Part shown: piece by piece, positions 54,338-64,000 of the stretch
Numbering within the stretch: position 1 is the stretch's first letter
Layout of the letters: every line of letters starts with the position of its first letter
Assembly (NCBI GenBank): GCA_949316235.1
Contig: OX438748.1
Span: 35,432,036-35,496,035 of the forward strand
Reading direction: 5' to 3'
Source: Oegoconia quadripuncta
Lineage: Eukaryota; Arthropoda; Insecta; Lepidoptera; Autostichidae
Length of the DNA: 64,000 nt
The notes under the pieces: generated by a model
Databases searched by the model: none
What the model saw: the letters and a program-made list of their open reading frames with translations, nothing else
What the model was told of the DNA's origin: nothing
Position numbers and translations under genes: made by a program

Positions 54338-54540
54338 TTTAACCTCTGGCATCCTGCTATTTATTTTAACTAGAGGAGTTTGCTAGTTATTTTAACCTTT
54401 GGCATTCTGCTAGTTATCTTAACGTCTGGCATTCTGTTAGTTATGTGAACCTTTAGCATTCTGTTATCTTAAACTCTAGCATTCTGCTAGTTATTTTAAT
54501 CTCTAGCAGGTTACTAGTTATTTCAACCTTTCACATTGTG
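54338..54540. repeat. Minisatellite, about 7 units of 27-30 bp
   Basis: Units follow GGCATTCTGCTAGTTATTTT, AACCTCT with substitutions and small deletions. It ends about 80 bp before the possible exon at 54621. Confidence 0.85.
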
Positions 54541-54620
54541 ACAGCCATTTTAGACCACTGGACTTCTAATGACTGTCCAATCCAAACATTCCCAATATTA
54601 GTTAGATTATCCCTAAACAG

Positions 54621-54833
54621 GACTATTTTGGTGACGGAGATGACAATGATTCGGTTCCTATGATGCTGGGAGAGGAGAGTGTAGGGCAGGTGAAAGAGGT
54701 CAGCGTCAGTCTGGTCCGAGGTCGTTGGAGGGAGGTGGGGACGGTGTACCACCAGCTGTGCCTGCAGCTGTCGCAGGACGGTTCCTGCATATGCCCCTGC
54801 ATTGGTAGTGGAAGCGCCGATCCAGAAGGATGA
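54621..54833 (+). other. Unrecognised possible exon
   Basis: A frame of 70 codons begins right after CCCTAAACAG (an acceptor-like site). It reads DYFGDGDDNDSVPMMLG, VKEVSVSLVRGRWREVG and so on to a TGA at 54831. Base composition is markedly less AT-rich than its surroundings. No Met opens it, no partner exon is identified, and the minus strand is also open, so it may be a repeat fragment. Confidence 0.25.
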
Positions 54834-55078
54834 ACATCTGTCAGTGCTGTCAATGGAAAAAATGCACCTCTATCGGAATGGTATCGAGCCCGCATTGCTC
54901 GGGTTGCTCGAAGTAAACCTATAAAATTTAATTACAAATTTTTCAAGTTTAATTTAAGTGGGGTGTCTATTAAATAGATGTGAAAGGATGTGGTAGTTTT
55001 GGGTAGACACTTTTCTAAAACTAGTTAGAATGTATTTTGTAAACAAGTAGGGGGCAAATCGCGCTAAGCTTGAACGAT
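54834..55078. other. Gene-free spacer
   Basis: I recognise nothing here beyond the continuation of the GC-richer patch to about 54900. Confidence 0.3.
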
Positions 55079-55227
55079 AATGGTGTCCATTCGGATGTAC
55101 ACTAACTAAACTAAAACCAGTTTTGGGGTGGTGCCGTCCATTATACTGTTCCAGGGAGAAAGATACAGTACTAAGTACTTTAAAACTGAGTTTAATTTAG
55201 TTGGTATACATCCGAATCGACACCAAT
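55079..55227. mobile_element. Foldback MITE family M4, short copy
   Basis: The ends AATGGTGTCCATTCGG and CCGAATCGACACCAAT are inverted. The interior is shortened and unlike that of the copy at 46059. Confidence 0.7.
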
Positions 55228-55730
55228 ACCAATGTTAAACCATAACCAAAAACGTTACGATAAGCACATTTCGTAGCGCGCTAATCATTTGAACGGAAAT
55301 TAAACTAGTTTTTTTTAATACTCGTGGTTAGCTCTAGACATTTTGGGTTTGTTTTTACTTTGGTAGCGTCAACGATATAATTGTTCACATAAAATAGCGC
55401 GATACCATTTTTTACTTCAGCTAAACTAAAGCTAAACCAAAACCAAAAACGTTCCGTTCGAACGGTAACACCATTGTAAAATAGTGCGATTAGTCCCCAG
55501 GACAAAGCTTTAAAATTATTCCTACAAGATACATACTAATTAAGGCTCCTATTAAAAATATCCTAAGCAACAGACAAGCTTATGGTGATACTTGAGAAAG
55601 CTTATACTATTTAGTATAATTAATTAGCTGAACGTCGCCGATAATTTCATATTATTTAAAATCTTTATCCCAAATGGGATGGTTAGATATATCCCAAACT
55701 AATGTGTGGGTGTTCCATATATTAAAAGGG
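55228..55730. other. Gene-free stretch
   Basis: The sequence AACCAAAACCAAAAACGTT occurs in two versions (about 55243 and 55435), possibly arms of another degraded element. No gene is seen. Confidence 0.35.
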
Positions 55731-55815
55731 CATAATTCAGTCCAGTGTAGGCTTCATTAGATAAATTAAGATTACAGTATAATTAAATAAATAAATCGCT
55801 CTGACTTTCACTCGC
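55731..55815 (+). mobile_element. MITE family M3, truncated left end
   Basis: GTCCAGTGTAGGCTTCATTA and TAAATTAAGATTAC ... ATCGCTCTGACTTTCACTCG match the left arm of the 4878 copy. It stops where the minisatellite begins. Confidence 0.65.
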
Positions 55816-56078
55816 GAAGCTTCAAAGCTTCGTCGTCCTAAAGAACCGTCGTCGTACGAATGTACTGCCGTTGCTGGATTCGTCGCCCTAACGAACCGTC
55901 GTCGTACAATTGTATTGTCGTTCAAAGATTCGTCGCTCTAAAGAACCGTCGTCGTACAAAATTGTATTGTCGTTCAAAGATTCGTCGCTCTAAATAACTG
56001 AGGACGTATGAATGTACCGTCTTTCAAAGATTCATCGCCCTAAAGAACCGTCGACGTACGAATGTAGTGTCGTTCAAA
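55816..56078. repeat. Minisatellite, about 5 units of 55-60 bp, CGTCGT-rich
   Basis: Units follow GATTCGTCGCTCTAAAGAAC, CGTCGTCGTACAA, TTGTATTGTCGTTCAAA. The units are strongly CG-rich compared with the AT-rich surroundings. Confidence 0.85.
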
Positions 56079-56660
56079 AGTTATGTAATTAATTAATAGG
56101 TAATTGTGTTAAAATATGTTCACGGACGCTTTTGTTAACAAATAGGTACTTGCTAATTACCTATACATATAAATATGTAATTGTATAATTCATCCTGCAC
56201 ATATACAACTGTAATTGATCTATCAATACTAAAAGAAAAACAACAAGAAGTAATTACATAGGTATTTACTCGAACATATTCAATTATAACAGCAATTTGA
56301 GTCAATTAATCAAAATCTTGACTAAAATGAAGCACTCATGCGCAGTTTTTAAGGTTACGTAACAGAACCCTTATAGGATCACTGTGAAGTCTGTCTGTCT
56401 GTGTGAGGCCCCTTGAGGCCCCCTGAGGAGGTTTTGTTAGACCCTATATATGTGTTTTAATTTACAAAAAAAATGGATTTGTGTAAATCATCAGCACTAG
56501 GAGCGTGAGAAGCGCGATAAACGTTTATGATACGCGAGATAAAATTTGTCCAGCTCATTCGTTTGGATGAAATATAGGTACATACAACTGTTACTATTCC
56601 ATGCACTCTCACGTCGCGTTCGTGTCGCGCGCGACAATGTCATGCTACGGGGGCTGGCAA
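56079..56660. other. Gene-free stretch
   Basis: No gene is recognised. A short CTGTCTGTCTGTGTGAGG low-complexity run lies at 56390. Confidence 0.35.
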
Positions 56661-56663
56661 ATA

Positions 56664-57040
56664 TATAACAAGCCCAGTTGCTTAGTGTGGAACTACTCGT
56701 AGATGGTGCTGTGTGTATGTGTGATATTTATTAATTTACTAAAAGTCCCGTGAAAGATCATTATAAATTAAGCGATTTGGTGTAGTGGTTAGCAACTCTG
56801 CCTACTATACCAAAAGGTTGCGGGTTCGAATCCCGCTAGTGCCCCTAGCCCCTAGATATGTTTGTGTGATGAATACGGACATTTGTACCCGAGTTATGGA
56901 TGTTTTCATTTATAATAAGCATTTATTTACAAAAAAAATGTATTTATGTAGTATATCAACTATCTGGTATCCACAACACAAGCTTATAGTTGCTTACTGT
57001 GGAACTAGATGGCGCAGTGTGTATGTCTAAGGATATTTTG
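56664..57040 (+). mobile_element. SINE-1 tail fragment followed by full SINE-1
   Basis: The tail fragment 56664-56735 (GTTGCTTAGTGTGGAACTA...) precedes a complete SINE-1 at 56771-57040 (B box GGTTCGAATCC at 56823). This is the same tail-then-full arrangement as at 18985-19325. Confidence 0.8.
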
Positions 57041-57229
57041 TTATTATTATTTTTTTATATTCTAGATACATATTTATGTTAGCTTAAAAGTTTGACCATG
57101 GATAATGATTCATTACGCATATTTTCAAGAAAGGTTATTTTTCGTGTTGATCTATGTATGTAGGATGCTTTATTCGATTCGGGATTCATCGAACCAGTCC
57201 AAATGACATAAGATAGGTTACAGCACAAA

Positions 57230-58690
57230 TTCCATACTCGGGCCATTTTTATTTTTGGTCTATATAAATGACTTACCTAACCTTGTAAAGGATAATAAAC
57301 ATCAAATAGTATTGTTTGCAGATGATACCTCCGTATTATTTAAAGTAAACATACCAAAATTAAGCTATGACGATGTGAACAATGCTATTTCTGAAATAGA
57401 ATGGTTTACCGCAAATAATTTGTTACTTAATGAGAAAAAAACTAAATGTGTGAAATTTGTACTACCCAATGTCAGGGCGGTGCCCACAAATATGTATAAT
57501 GATAAAAATGCCACTTTAGATCTCGTAGATTCTATTGACTTTTTAGACGCCAAAATGCAATGGGGTCCTCATATACATAAATTGGCGAAAAGGCTCAGCT
57601 CTGCAGCGTACGAAGTCATTAAAAAATCGACAAATATCATACGTAAATACTGCGAGATTGGTATATTTTAGTTATTTCCACAGCTTGATGTCTTACGGTA
57701 TCTTGCTGTGGGGAAATGCCGCGGATATAAATACAATCTTTGTTTTACAAAATCGAGCCGTTCGCACAATTTATCAATTGAGACCTGCAGTGTCACTTAG
57801 AGATAGGTTTTTTTTTTTTTTTTTTTTTTAATAATAAATAAATAAATATCCTTAGACTTAGACATACACACAGCGCCATCTAGTTCCACGGTAAGCAACT
57901 ATAGGCTTGTGTTGTGGATACCAGATGGTTGATATACTACATAAATACATATTTTTTTTGTAATTAAATACTTATTATAAATGAAAACATCCATTACTCG
58001 GGTACACATGTCCGTATTCATCACACAAACATATGCCCCTCGCGGGATTCGAACCCGCAACCTTTTGGTATAGTGGTCAGAGTCGTTAACCACTACACCA
58101 AACAGGTCGTCAATTTAAAGTGTATAACATTCTAACCTTTTCGTCACAGTACATTTTTGAAAATCTAATGTTTGTCAAAAAAAATATAGCATCATTTAGG
58201 TTAAATAGTGATAAACATGATGTCAATACAAGAAATAAAGATAAACTTACAGATCACATAAGTCGCCTCCGCAAAGTCAGTAATTCATTCAAAGGGTTAT
58301 GTATACGCTTTTTCAATAAAGTTCCAGTTGATATACAAAATCTTTCTCTCAATAAATTTAAAGATACTATAAAACAGAAACTTATTAACAAAGCATATTA
58401 TAAAATATCCGACTATTTAGATGATAATCATCCCTGGACATAATCAGATCGTTCGCATGCCAGGCTATTTCACAATTAATAATGAAATATAAAAACCTTT
58501 TTGTAATATAAAAACCTTTATGCAAAATGAAAGCCTGATTTTAAAAGAGCAACCCTTCGAGTTTCTTGCTTGATCTTCTCAGGGGAAAATTGCATTTTGA
58601 ACAAGCAGTAGCTTAAAAAATGTTAAATTGACTATTTTAAGTGTACTCTGTCTACCTACAAAATAAAGCATTTTTGACTTTGACTTTGAC
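57230..58690 (+). mobile_element. LINE family a, longest copy, split by SINE-1
   Basis: The first frame (57255-57671) starts at the RT core YINDLP and includes FADDTSVL (the catalytic Asp pair) and NNLLLNEKKTK. The second (58120-58443) ends the protein with [49 protein letters not shown]-1 (57811-58111) sits between them. The 3' UTR ends with a TTTGAC tail (58673-58690). The frame break at about 57540-57670 shows inactivity even without the SINE. Confidence 0.85.
57811..58111 (-). mobile_element. SINE-1 inserted into LINE-a
   Basis: A full minus-strand SINE-1 with a long T run at its left end (57808-57829) interrupts LINE sequence that is continuous in the copy at 63161-63200. The SINE is therefore younger than this LINE copy. 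Confidence 0.8.
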
Positions 58691-59354
58691 TAAAGAATCG
58701 CGTATACGCGTGAAAAACAATCTGGTAGAAACATGTAAAATCGGCACCCAAAAGCTATAACTTGTACAGAATAAACATGGCAAGGCGCTATTATTAGATA
58801 CCAACTCATTAATTGCGACACCACAAAGGTAAAATGTCTTGTCTGTTAGTGCGTTGATAATGATTATGTGTAATTAATTCAGGTATACACAAGTGCCGAA
58901 AACTCAGTTGATTTTAATAAATTGCATAGTTGTGTGTGTAGTGACATATCGAATTTAAAGTATCGATATCGATATCAAATATAGAGTATCGACACCTGAA
59001 AAGTGTCAACTGTAAATACTTTTTACTGAAGAGAGGGTTATGTTATTCGCGAGTATCTACAGGGTGATATTTAATTAGTGTAATTCCTGTTTACTGATGA
59101 CTCCACCCCTGTCTACGAACAACTTAATATTAATATCTACTCCAAAACTTCATTTGAAGTCAAAAAGGCACTAACGGAATGGCTAAAGACATTAAATTAT
59201 CACGAGACTGAAGCCATTGGATCGATATGAAATTCCTTTACATTAATCACACAAGTTGTAATGGTGTTCAACTAAAACCATATTCCTTTTTAAATATTTC
59301 TAAATATGTATAAATCAGGTGTCAGCATATTCTGCATAAGTTTAAGAAACGAGC
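58691..59354. other. Gene-free stretch
   Basis: ATCGATATCGATATC occurs near 58960. A segment at 59050-59115 (ACAGGGTGATATTTAATTAG...) recurs near 34335 and is probably the end of an unidentified repeat. Confidence 0.35.
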
Positions 59355-59490
59355 CTATCTACACCTTCCTCAAAGGCCGGCAACGCATCTGTGACCCTTT
59401 TGGTGTTGCGGGTGTCCATGGGCGGCGGTGATTGCTTTCCATCAGGTGACCCGCATGCTCGTTTGCCGCCCTCTCATATAAAAAAAAATA
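59355..59490 (+). mobile_element. LINE family X, 3' end
   Basis: It spans CTACACCTTCCTCAAAGGCC to CCCTCTCATATAAAAAAAA, 5'-truncated. Confidence 0.75.
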
Positions 59491-59954
59491 AGTGGAGAAA
59501 TTTTCACTGCTTCCTTCTGAACCCTAGAATGACATCCGTAGGGCATGTGCAGACATCATCTAGTACCTACACCTTTACAGAAAAAATAATTTATCTCTGC
59601 AGATAGCCAAATTCAGAAATTTTATCCTTCACTTTTTGTACCTTAAACACACACACACATACATAAACACACATACGCACGCACACAAACACATATCTGA
59701 CCAAGTAACCTCTCATATTATATTTACAACTCACATAAGCACTAACCAAACTAATCCAGGTTTTTCAATTTCAATTACGCTTAAAGTAAAAATCTTATCT
59801 AAAATGTACAAGAATGGAGAGCAGAGTATCGTAACACAAGTTTTAAGAAGCTTAACAGGATACTCTCACAATTGTGTACAAAATTGTTATGCTTGAATGA
59901 AAATAAATATTTTGAATTTGAATTTTGAACTTTCCACTACGAACCATAGCCGAA

Positions 59955-60182
59955 TTCAGCCGAAAATTGTTGGACAACCGGATCCGGAACACAACAATGC
60001 TATTAACATTGCTGTTTGGCGGCAGATTTAGATAAGATGGTGGTAGCTAGTCAAGCGGACGTTTAAAATGCCCTACCACCAACCAAACTGAGTACTTAAA
60101 CATGTACTCCGCCGGGGAGCGAACCCGCGACCTCCGAATCGTAAACCCAATGTTGTTTACATTGAGCCACGGAGGCGGTTAT
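59955..60182 (-). mobile_element. SINE-2, minus strand, 3'-truncated
   Basis: The head (GGAGCGAACCCGCGACCTCC, GAGCCACGGAGGCGG) and body are present, but the A-rich 3' third is missing. Confidence 0.75.
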
Positions 60183-60344
60183 CTTATTCTACCATCGCTG
60201 TTCCATTTTCAATACTGAACATTCCGCTCGACTCTCCATTTATAATGCGAAAGGCTATAGCATAGAATATTCCAGCGTTAGTCTTTCTTGAGATCTCCAA
60301 GAGCATATAGACATGTAAGATCAAAGATAATAAATAAATAAATA

Positions 60345-60768
60345 ATAAATATATCCTTAGACATACACACAGCGCCATCTAGTTCCACAGTAAGCAACTA
60401 TAGGCTTGTGTTGTGGAAATTAGATGGTTGATGTACTAAGAGTGGAACTAAGGCCCGTATTAATAAACTATTCTCAATACAAGTCTTGAGGCTGTATCAA
60501 CCGAGATGCGTCTTAAGCAGTTGACGCTGTCTCAAGCTACGTGCTAATTTATAAACCAATCTTGAGGTCTACTCAACTGAGATCACTTCGCAAGAATTCG
60601 CCTCAGCAGCTAATGAATGATAGTCTTGAGTTTCGTTTATTAATACGTGAAACTCGGCGCACGTATCAAGTGAGTACTGCTTGAGTATGCACGTGAGTTT
60701 CAGGTCTCAAGTTAGGTTCATTAATCAACACGGTCACTTGAGACCGGTCACAATAGTTAATTAAGGCC
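60345..60768 (-). mobile_element. MITE M2 fused to a SINE-1 tail (composite, copy 2)
   Basis: This is the minus-strand counterpart of the composite at 50248-50690. The SINE-1 tail (60345-60436), linker GAGTGGAA and MITE end CTAAGGCCCGTATTAATAAA are joined at the same base. The MITE part has lost some sequence at its far end. Confidence 0.8.
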
Positions 60769-60989
60769 TAAAGGTGGTTTCAGATTGGTTTACTTTGAAA
60801 ATTTTTTGATCGATTTCGACTATGGTTCCTTGAGGAAGTTGTTCATAATCAAGAGTAGCTCTGTATATCGGATGAGTTTATTTACCTCAACGAAAAAAAT
60901 TTATAAATTACCTAATATTTTTTTTGTTATTTTTTTATTAAAATTATAAAAAAATACGAAAAAAATATTAGGTAAGTCAAATAGAAGTT

Positions 60990-61690
60990 ATTGCGGATAT
61001 AAATTGTATTTTTGTTCTGCAACAAGAAGCGGTTCGGCCGATTTACAAATTGGGCCCCAGAGTTTCTCTAAGGAATAAATTTAAGGAAATTAATATATTA
61101 ACATTAGCATCGTAATATGGTTACGAAAACTTAATGTATGTAAGAAAAAGTCTCGAATCGTTTAAGAAAAATAATGTAAGATATAAAAATAAGCTTGCTG
61201 TTCATGTTAGCCGCTTACACAAAGTCACTAAGTCATGTAAGGGGCAATGGTATACATTGATTTTATAATAAAGGTCCCGTTGACATCAAAATTTGCCTTT
61301 AAATAAATTCAAAATCATCATAAAACAGACATTTTTTATTTTTTTATAAAACATGGACATAGACCGCTCGGTGATATTCAGTCTAATTATACAATCTGAC
61401 TAATATTATACATGCGACAATTTGGATGTTTATTTATTTATTTGTTTGTTGCTCAATTACGGCGAAACGGATTAACGGATTTGGATGAAATTTGGTATAT
61501 AGGTAGAATATACCCCTGGATAGACATTTTTATCCCGATAAAGTGAGTAGTTCCCGCGGGATAAACAAATTTCCGCAATAAAGTTATTCGACGCAGGCGA
61601 AGCTGCGGGCGGTAAGCTAACTTATTTAAACAGAGCAACGTTCTTGCGTTGCGTGTGAGCAGTAATGGCAATAATTTTAATATTACCTAA
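60990..61690 (+). mobile_element. LINE family a, interrupted by a Helitron-like repeat
   Basis: Coding remnants (60990-61340) resemble the copy at 8600 (GPRVSLRNK..., YENLMYVRKSLESF in broken frames). The 3' UTR continues at 61620 (CTTATTTAAACAGAGCAACG) after the repeat at 61395-61618. Confidence 0.6.
61395..61618 (+). repeat. Helitron-like dispersed repeat
   Basis: CTAATATTATACATGCGAC ... GCTCAATTACGGCGAAACGG ... TTTTTATCCCGATAAAGTG ... GGCGAAGCTGCGGGCGGTAAGC is a very widespread type of lepidopteran repeat, often attributed to non-autonomous Helitrons. It has no inverted ends. Confidence 0.5.
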
Positions 61691-61816
61691 GTTAAAAAAT
61701 GAGACGTTTTCAGGAGATAATTTTATCCTACAAAATAAATATTTTATGAATTTTAATTTAACAGTATGGAATGCGACGTATCGAGTATAAAAGTGTCAGA
61801 TGAAATGTGTCGATAC

Positions 61817-61838
61817 AAAAAGGTATCGATACCTTTTT
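61817..61838. repeat. Perfect 22-bp palindrome
   Basis: AAAAAGGTATCGATACCTTT plus TT is fully self-complementary and lies between GATAC and GTATC, extending the symmetry to 34 bp with one mismatch on each side. Confidence 0.85.
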
Positions 61839-62117
61839 CGTATCTCTAGTTGTCTATAGGTAGGTAACAGCACACACACGCCTGTTAGGTATAGTTACCT
61901 ACTTCTTACTCTGTGTTGTGATACGTATACAGGCACCTCTGTTCCGAGACTAATTTTAAGTAAACCGTGTCATTTCTGTATAAATCGTAAAAGTAAGTAA
62001 CTATAGATTCCATAAATAGTAAAACCAACCATAGTACATTGTTCCACAAGGGTCGTTGTTTAACGACCTTTCATTTAGAATATAAGAAAGGTAAAAAATA
62101 GTAGGTTTTCTGAAATA

Positions 62118-62503
62118 TTAGGTCCTTACCTATGAAATTGGCGTTTTGCATGAAGAATTTCATTAAGACTGTTTTCCCATACAAACATTTTTGATTTTTT
62201 TTTTTGGGAACGGCAAATCCAAAAGGTAAACTTTGTGTGTACTTATTATCGGATAACATTAAGTATAGGCTGTGTTAATTTTTAAAAGTAACCGCTTTAT
62301 AAAAGTTTCAGTGAATCTTAGAAATAATATGGAAAGCACATGAAAAGAGCTGTGTTCAAGTTTTTTTTTATTATGTGATTTATAGCACGGACATTACCAA
62401 TTCCAAATAAAAAACAAATTTGGAAATAGCTATAGAGTCGTAGGAGTTGGTACATAATGATTAACGAAGAAAAAAAATCTCCAACTTCATGGGTAAAGAA
62501 CTA
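62118..62503 (+). mobile_element. MITE family M1 (mariner-like), degraded right end
   Basis: The left end TTAGGTCCTTACCTATGAAA has TA before it. The right end GGGTAAAGAACTA is mutated. It has several short deletions relative to the copy at 12225. Confidence 0.8.
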
Positions 62504-62534
62504 TTATTTAGATATTGATAATAATAACATAACC

Positions 62535-62583
62535 CGCATGCTCGTTTGCCGCCCTCTCATATAAAAAAAAAAAAAAAAAAAAG
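62535..62583 (+). mobile_element. LINE family X, extremely truncated 3' end
   Basis: Only CCCGCATGCTCGTTTGCCGC, CCTCTCATAT and the poly-A tail remain. Confidence 0.7.
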
Positions 62584-62939
62584 TAGTACCTACCCATTTG
62601 GTGTGAGTATTTAGAAACCCTGACCACTATTAGTAGTAACATTCGTTTCATCCCTCCTCACAACATATCCATACCAAGCTAAACGGTTTCCTTTCAAAGG
62701 TTACTCTGTGCACTTACAAAATAAAGTATTTTTTAACTTGGAATCCACATTGGGCACCCGTGGAATATCCATACCCTCCAAGTGAGCGGAGGCAGTGCCC
62801 CAACAATAAAAGCTTTTAATACGGTACGTTTATAAATCTGGGTGACAATTTTCATTTCATCGGGATTTTCTATATTTCCAATTTGTACTTATTAGAGAAT
62901 ATACTTATTACAAGCTTTTATTTAGTTTAGTAGTATAAT

Positions 62940-63775
62940 ACCTCCCTGATGGGGTCCTTATATCCATAAATTGGCGAAGGAGCTCAGCTCTGCAGCGTAT
63001 GCAGTCAAAAAAATTAGACAAATATCGGACGTAAATACTGCTAGATTAGTATATTTTAATTATTTCCATAGCCTGATGTCTTACGGTATCTTGCTGTGGG
63101 GAAATGCCGCGGATATAAATACAATCTTTGTTTTACAAAAACGAGCCGTTCGCGATTGAGACCTGCAGTGTCACTTACAGATAGATTTAAAGAGTATAAT
63201 ATTCTAACCTTTTCGTTACAGTACATTTTTGAAAATCTAATTGTATGTCAAAAAAGATATAGCATCATTTAGGAAAAATAGTGATAAACATGATGTCAAT
63301 ACAAGAAATAAAGATAAACTTGCAGGTCACATAAGTCGCCTCCACAAAGTCAGTAATTCATTCAAAGGGTTATGTATACGCTTTTTCAATAAAGTTCCTG
63401 TTGATATACAAAATCTTCCTTTCAATAAATTTAAAGATACTATAAAACAGTAACTTATTAAGAAAGCATATTATAAAATATCAGATTATTTAGATGATAA
63501 ACAATCATGGACATAACCAGCCCGTTCGCATAACCAGGCTATTTCACAATTAATAATGAAATATTATAACATAAAATAATAATTAATAATTTTGTAATAT
63601 AAAAACCTTTTTTTTTAAAGAGCGACCTCTCGAGTTTCTTGCTTGTTCTTCTCAGGGGAAAATTGCCTTTTGAACAAGCAGTAGCTTTAAAAATGTAAAA
63701 TCTGACTATTTTAAGTGTACCCTGTGTACCTACAAAATAAAGCATTTTTTGATTTTGATTTTGATTTTGAATAAT
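62940..63775 (+). mobile_element. LINE family a, truncated copy
   Basis: Coding remnants run from RT thumb sequence (LAKELSSAAYAVKK, MSYGILLWGNAADINTIFVL) through KRYSIIF-type frameshifted text to RNKDKLAGHISRLHKV. The 3' UTR ends with a GATTTT tail (63749-63768). It closely matches the copy at 57230 but without the SINE. Confidence 0.8.
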
Positions 63776-64000
63776 AACCAATAATAATAATGTTTTATTT
63801 CCTGAAAGCCTACTTAAAAGTATAATCTGTTAAAAATATTTTAGAATGTATGTAATTAATAACATTGGAGACCGTAATCTGAGGCCAAGAAACATACGAA
63901 GGAGTAATTGACGCTAAAATGGGTCTAAACCTGTACTATAGCGTCAACTGTACATTAGTAGTTGCTGATTGCCAACTGGGTGATACATAACATTGGTATC

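Overview
The window looks like nuclear DNA of a moth or butterfly (Lepidoptera). This is an inference from several signs: AT-rich sequence, spliced genes with GT-AG introns, four tRNA genes, an insect-type cluster of GMC oxidoreductases, and a dense crowd of tRNA-derived SINEs, LINE 3' ends and foldback MITEs of the kind usual in lepidopteran genomes. No bacterial features (operons, Shine-Dalgarno sites, CRISPR) are present.

Layout. 1-2.2 kb: no gene recognised, probably upstream DNA of the first gene. 2.26-4.4 kb: a complete three-exon GADD45-type stress gene (164 aa) with a TATA box, an AUG-free leader and a polyadenylation signal; a tRNA-Asp gene sits in its first intron. 4.5-9.3 kb: nested repeats only. 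9.4-20.5 kb: GMC oxidoreductase gene A on the minus strand (4 exons, 625 aa). 20.6-25.9 kb: repeats, including a PIF/Harbinger-like element inside a LINE tail. 25.9-29.6 kb: GMC gene B on the plus strand (4 exons, 627 aa), head to head with A. 29.7-46.8 kb: repeats (including a short LTR-retrotransposon remnant with intact target-site duplication and a large GACACA array) and tRNA-Asn, tRNA-Cys and tRNA-Ser. 46.9-53.9 kb: GMC gene C on the plus strand (4 exons, 636 aa). 53.9-64 kb: repeats, minisatellites and LINE fragments, with one unrecognised possible exon near 54.6 kb.

The three GMC genes share intron positions and phases (0, 2, 0). Their two middle exons have identical lengths (158 and 115 nt), so they arose by local duplication. 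A and B are the closest pair and have blocks of about 60 nt that are identical at silent sites inside otherwise diverged exons, which suggests gene conversion. All three keep the FAD-binding GxGxxG motif, both GMC family signatures and the active-site His/Asn pair, so they are predicted FAD-dependent alcohol/sugar/steroid oxidoreductases of the glucose dehydrogenase / ecdysone oxidase-like group. The substrate cannot be read from the sequence.

I did not find a convincing new enzymatic or defence system. The most unusual signals are in the repeats and duplications: a MITE-SINE composite present twice in opposite orientation, a SINE broken by two other retroelements, a 17/19-bp higher-order satellite in an intron, a foldback element whose arms carry a Pol III B-box, and mosaic identity between genes A and B.
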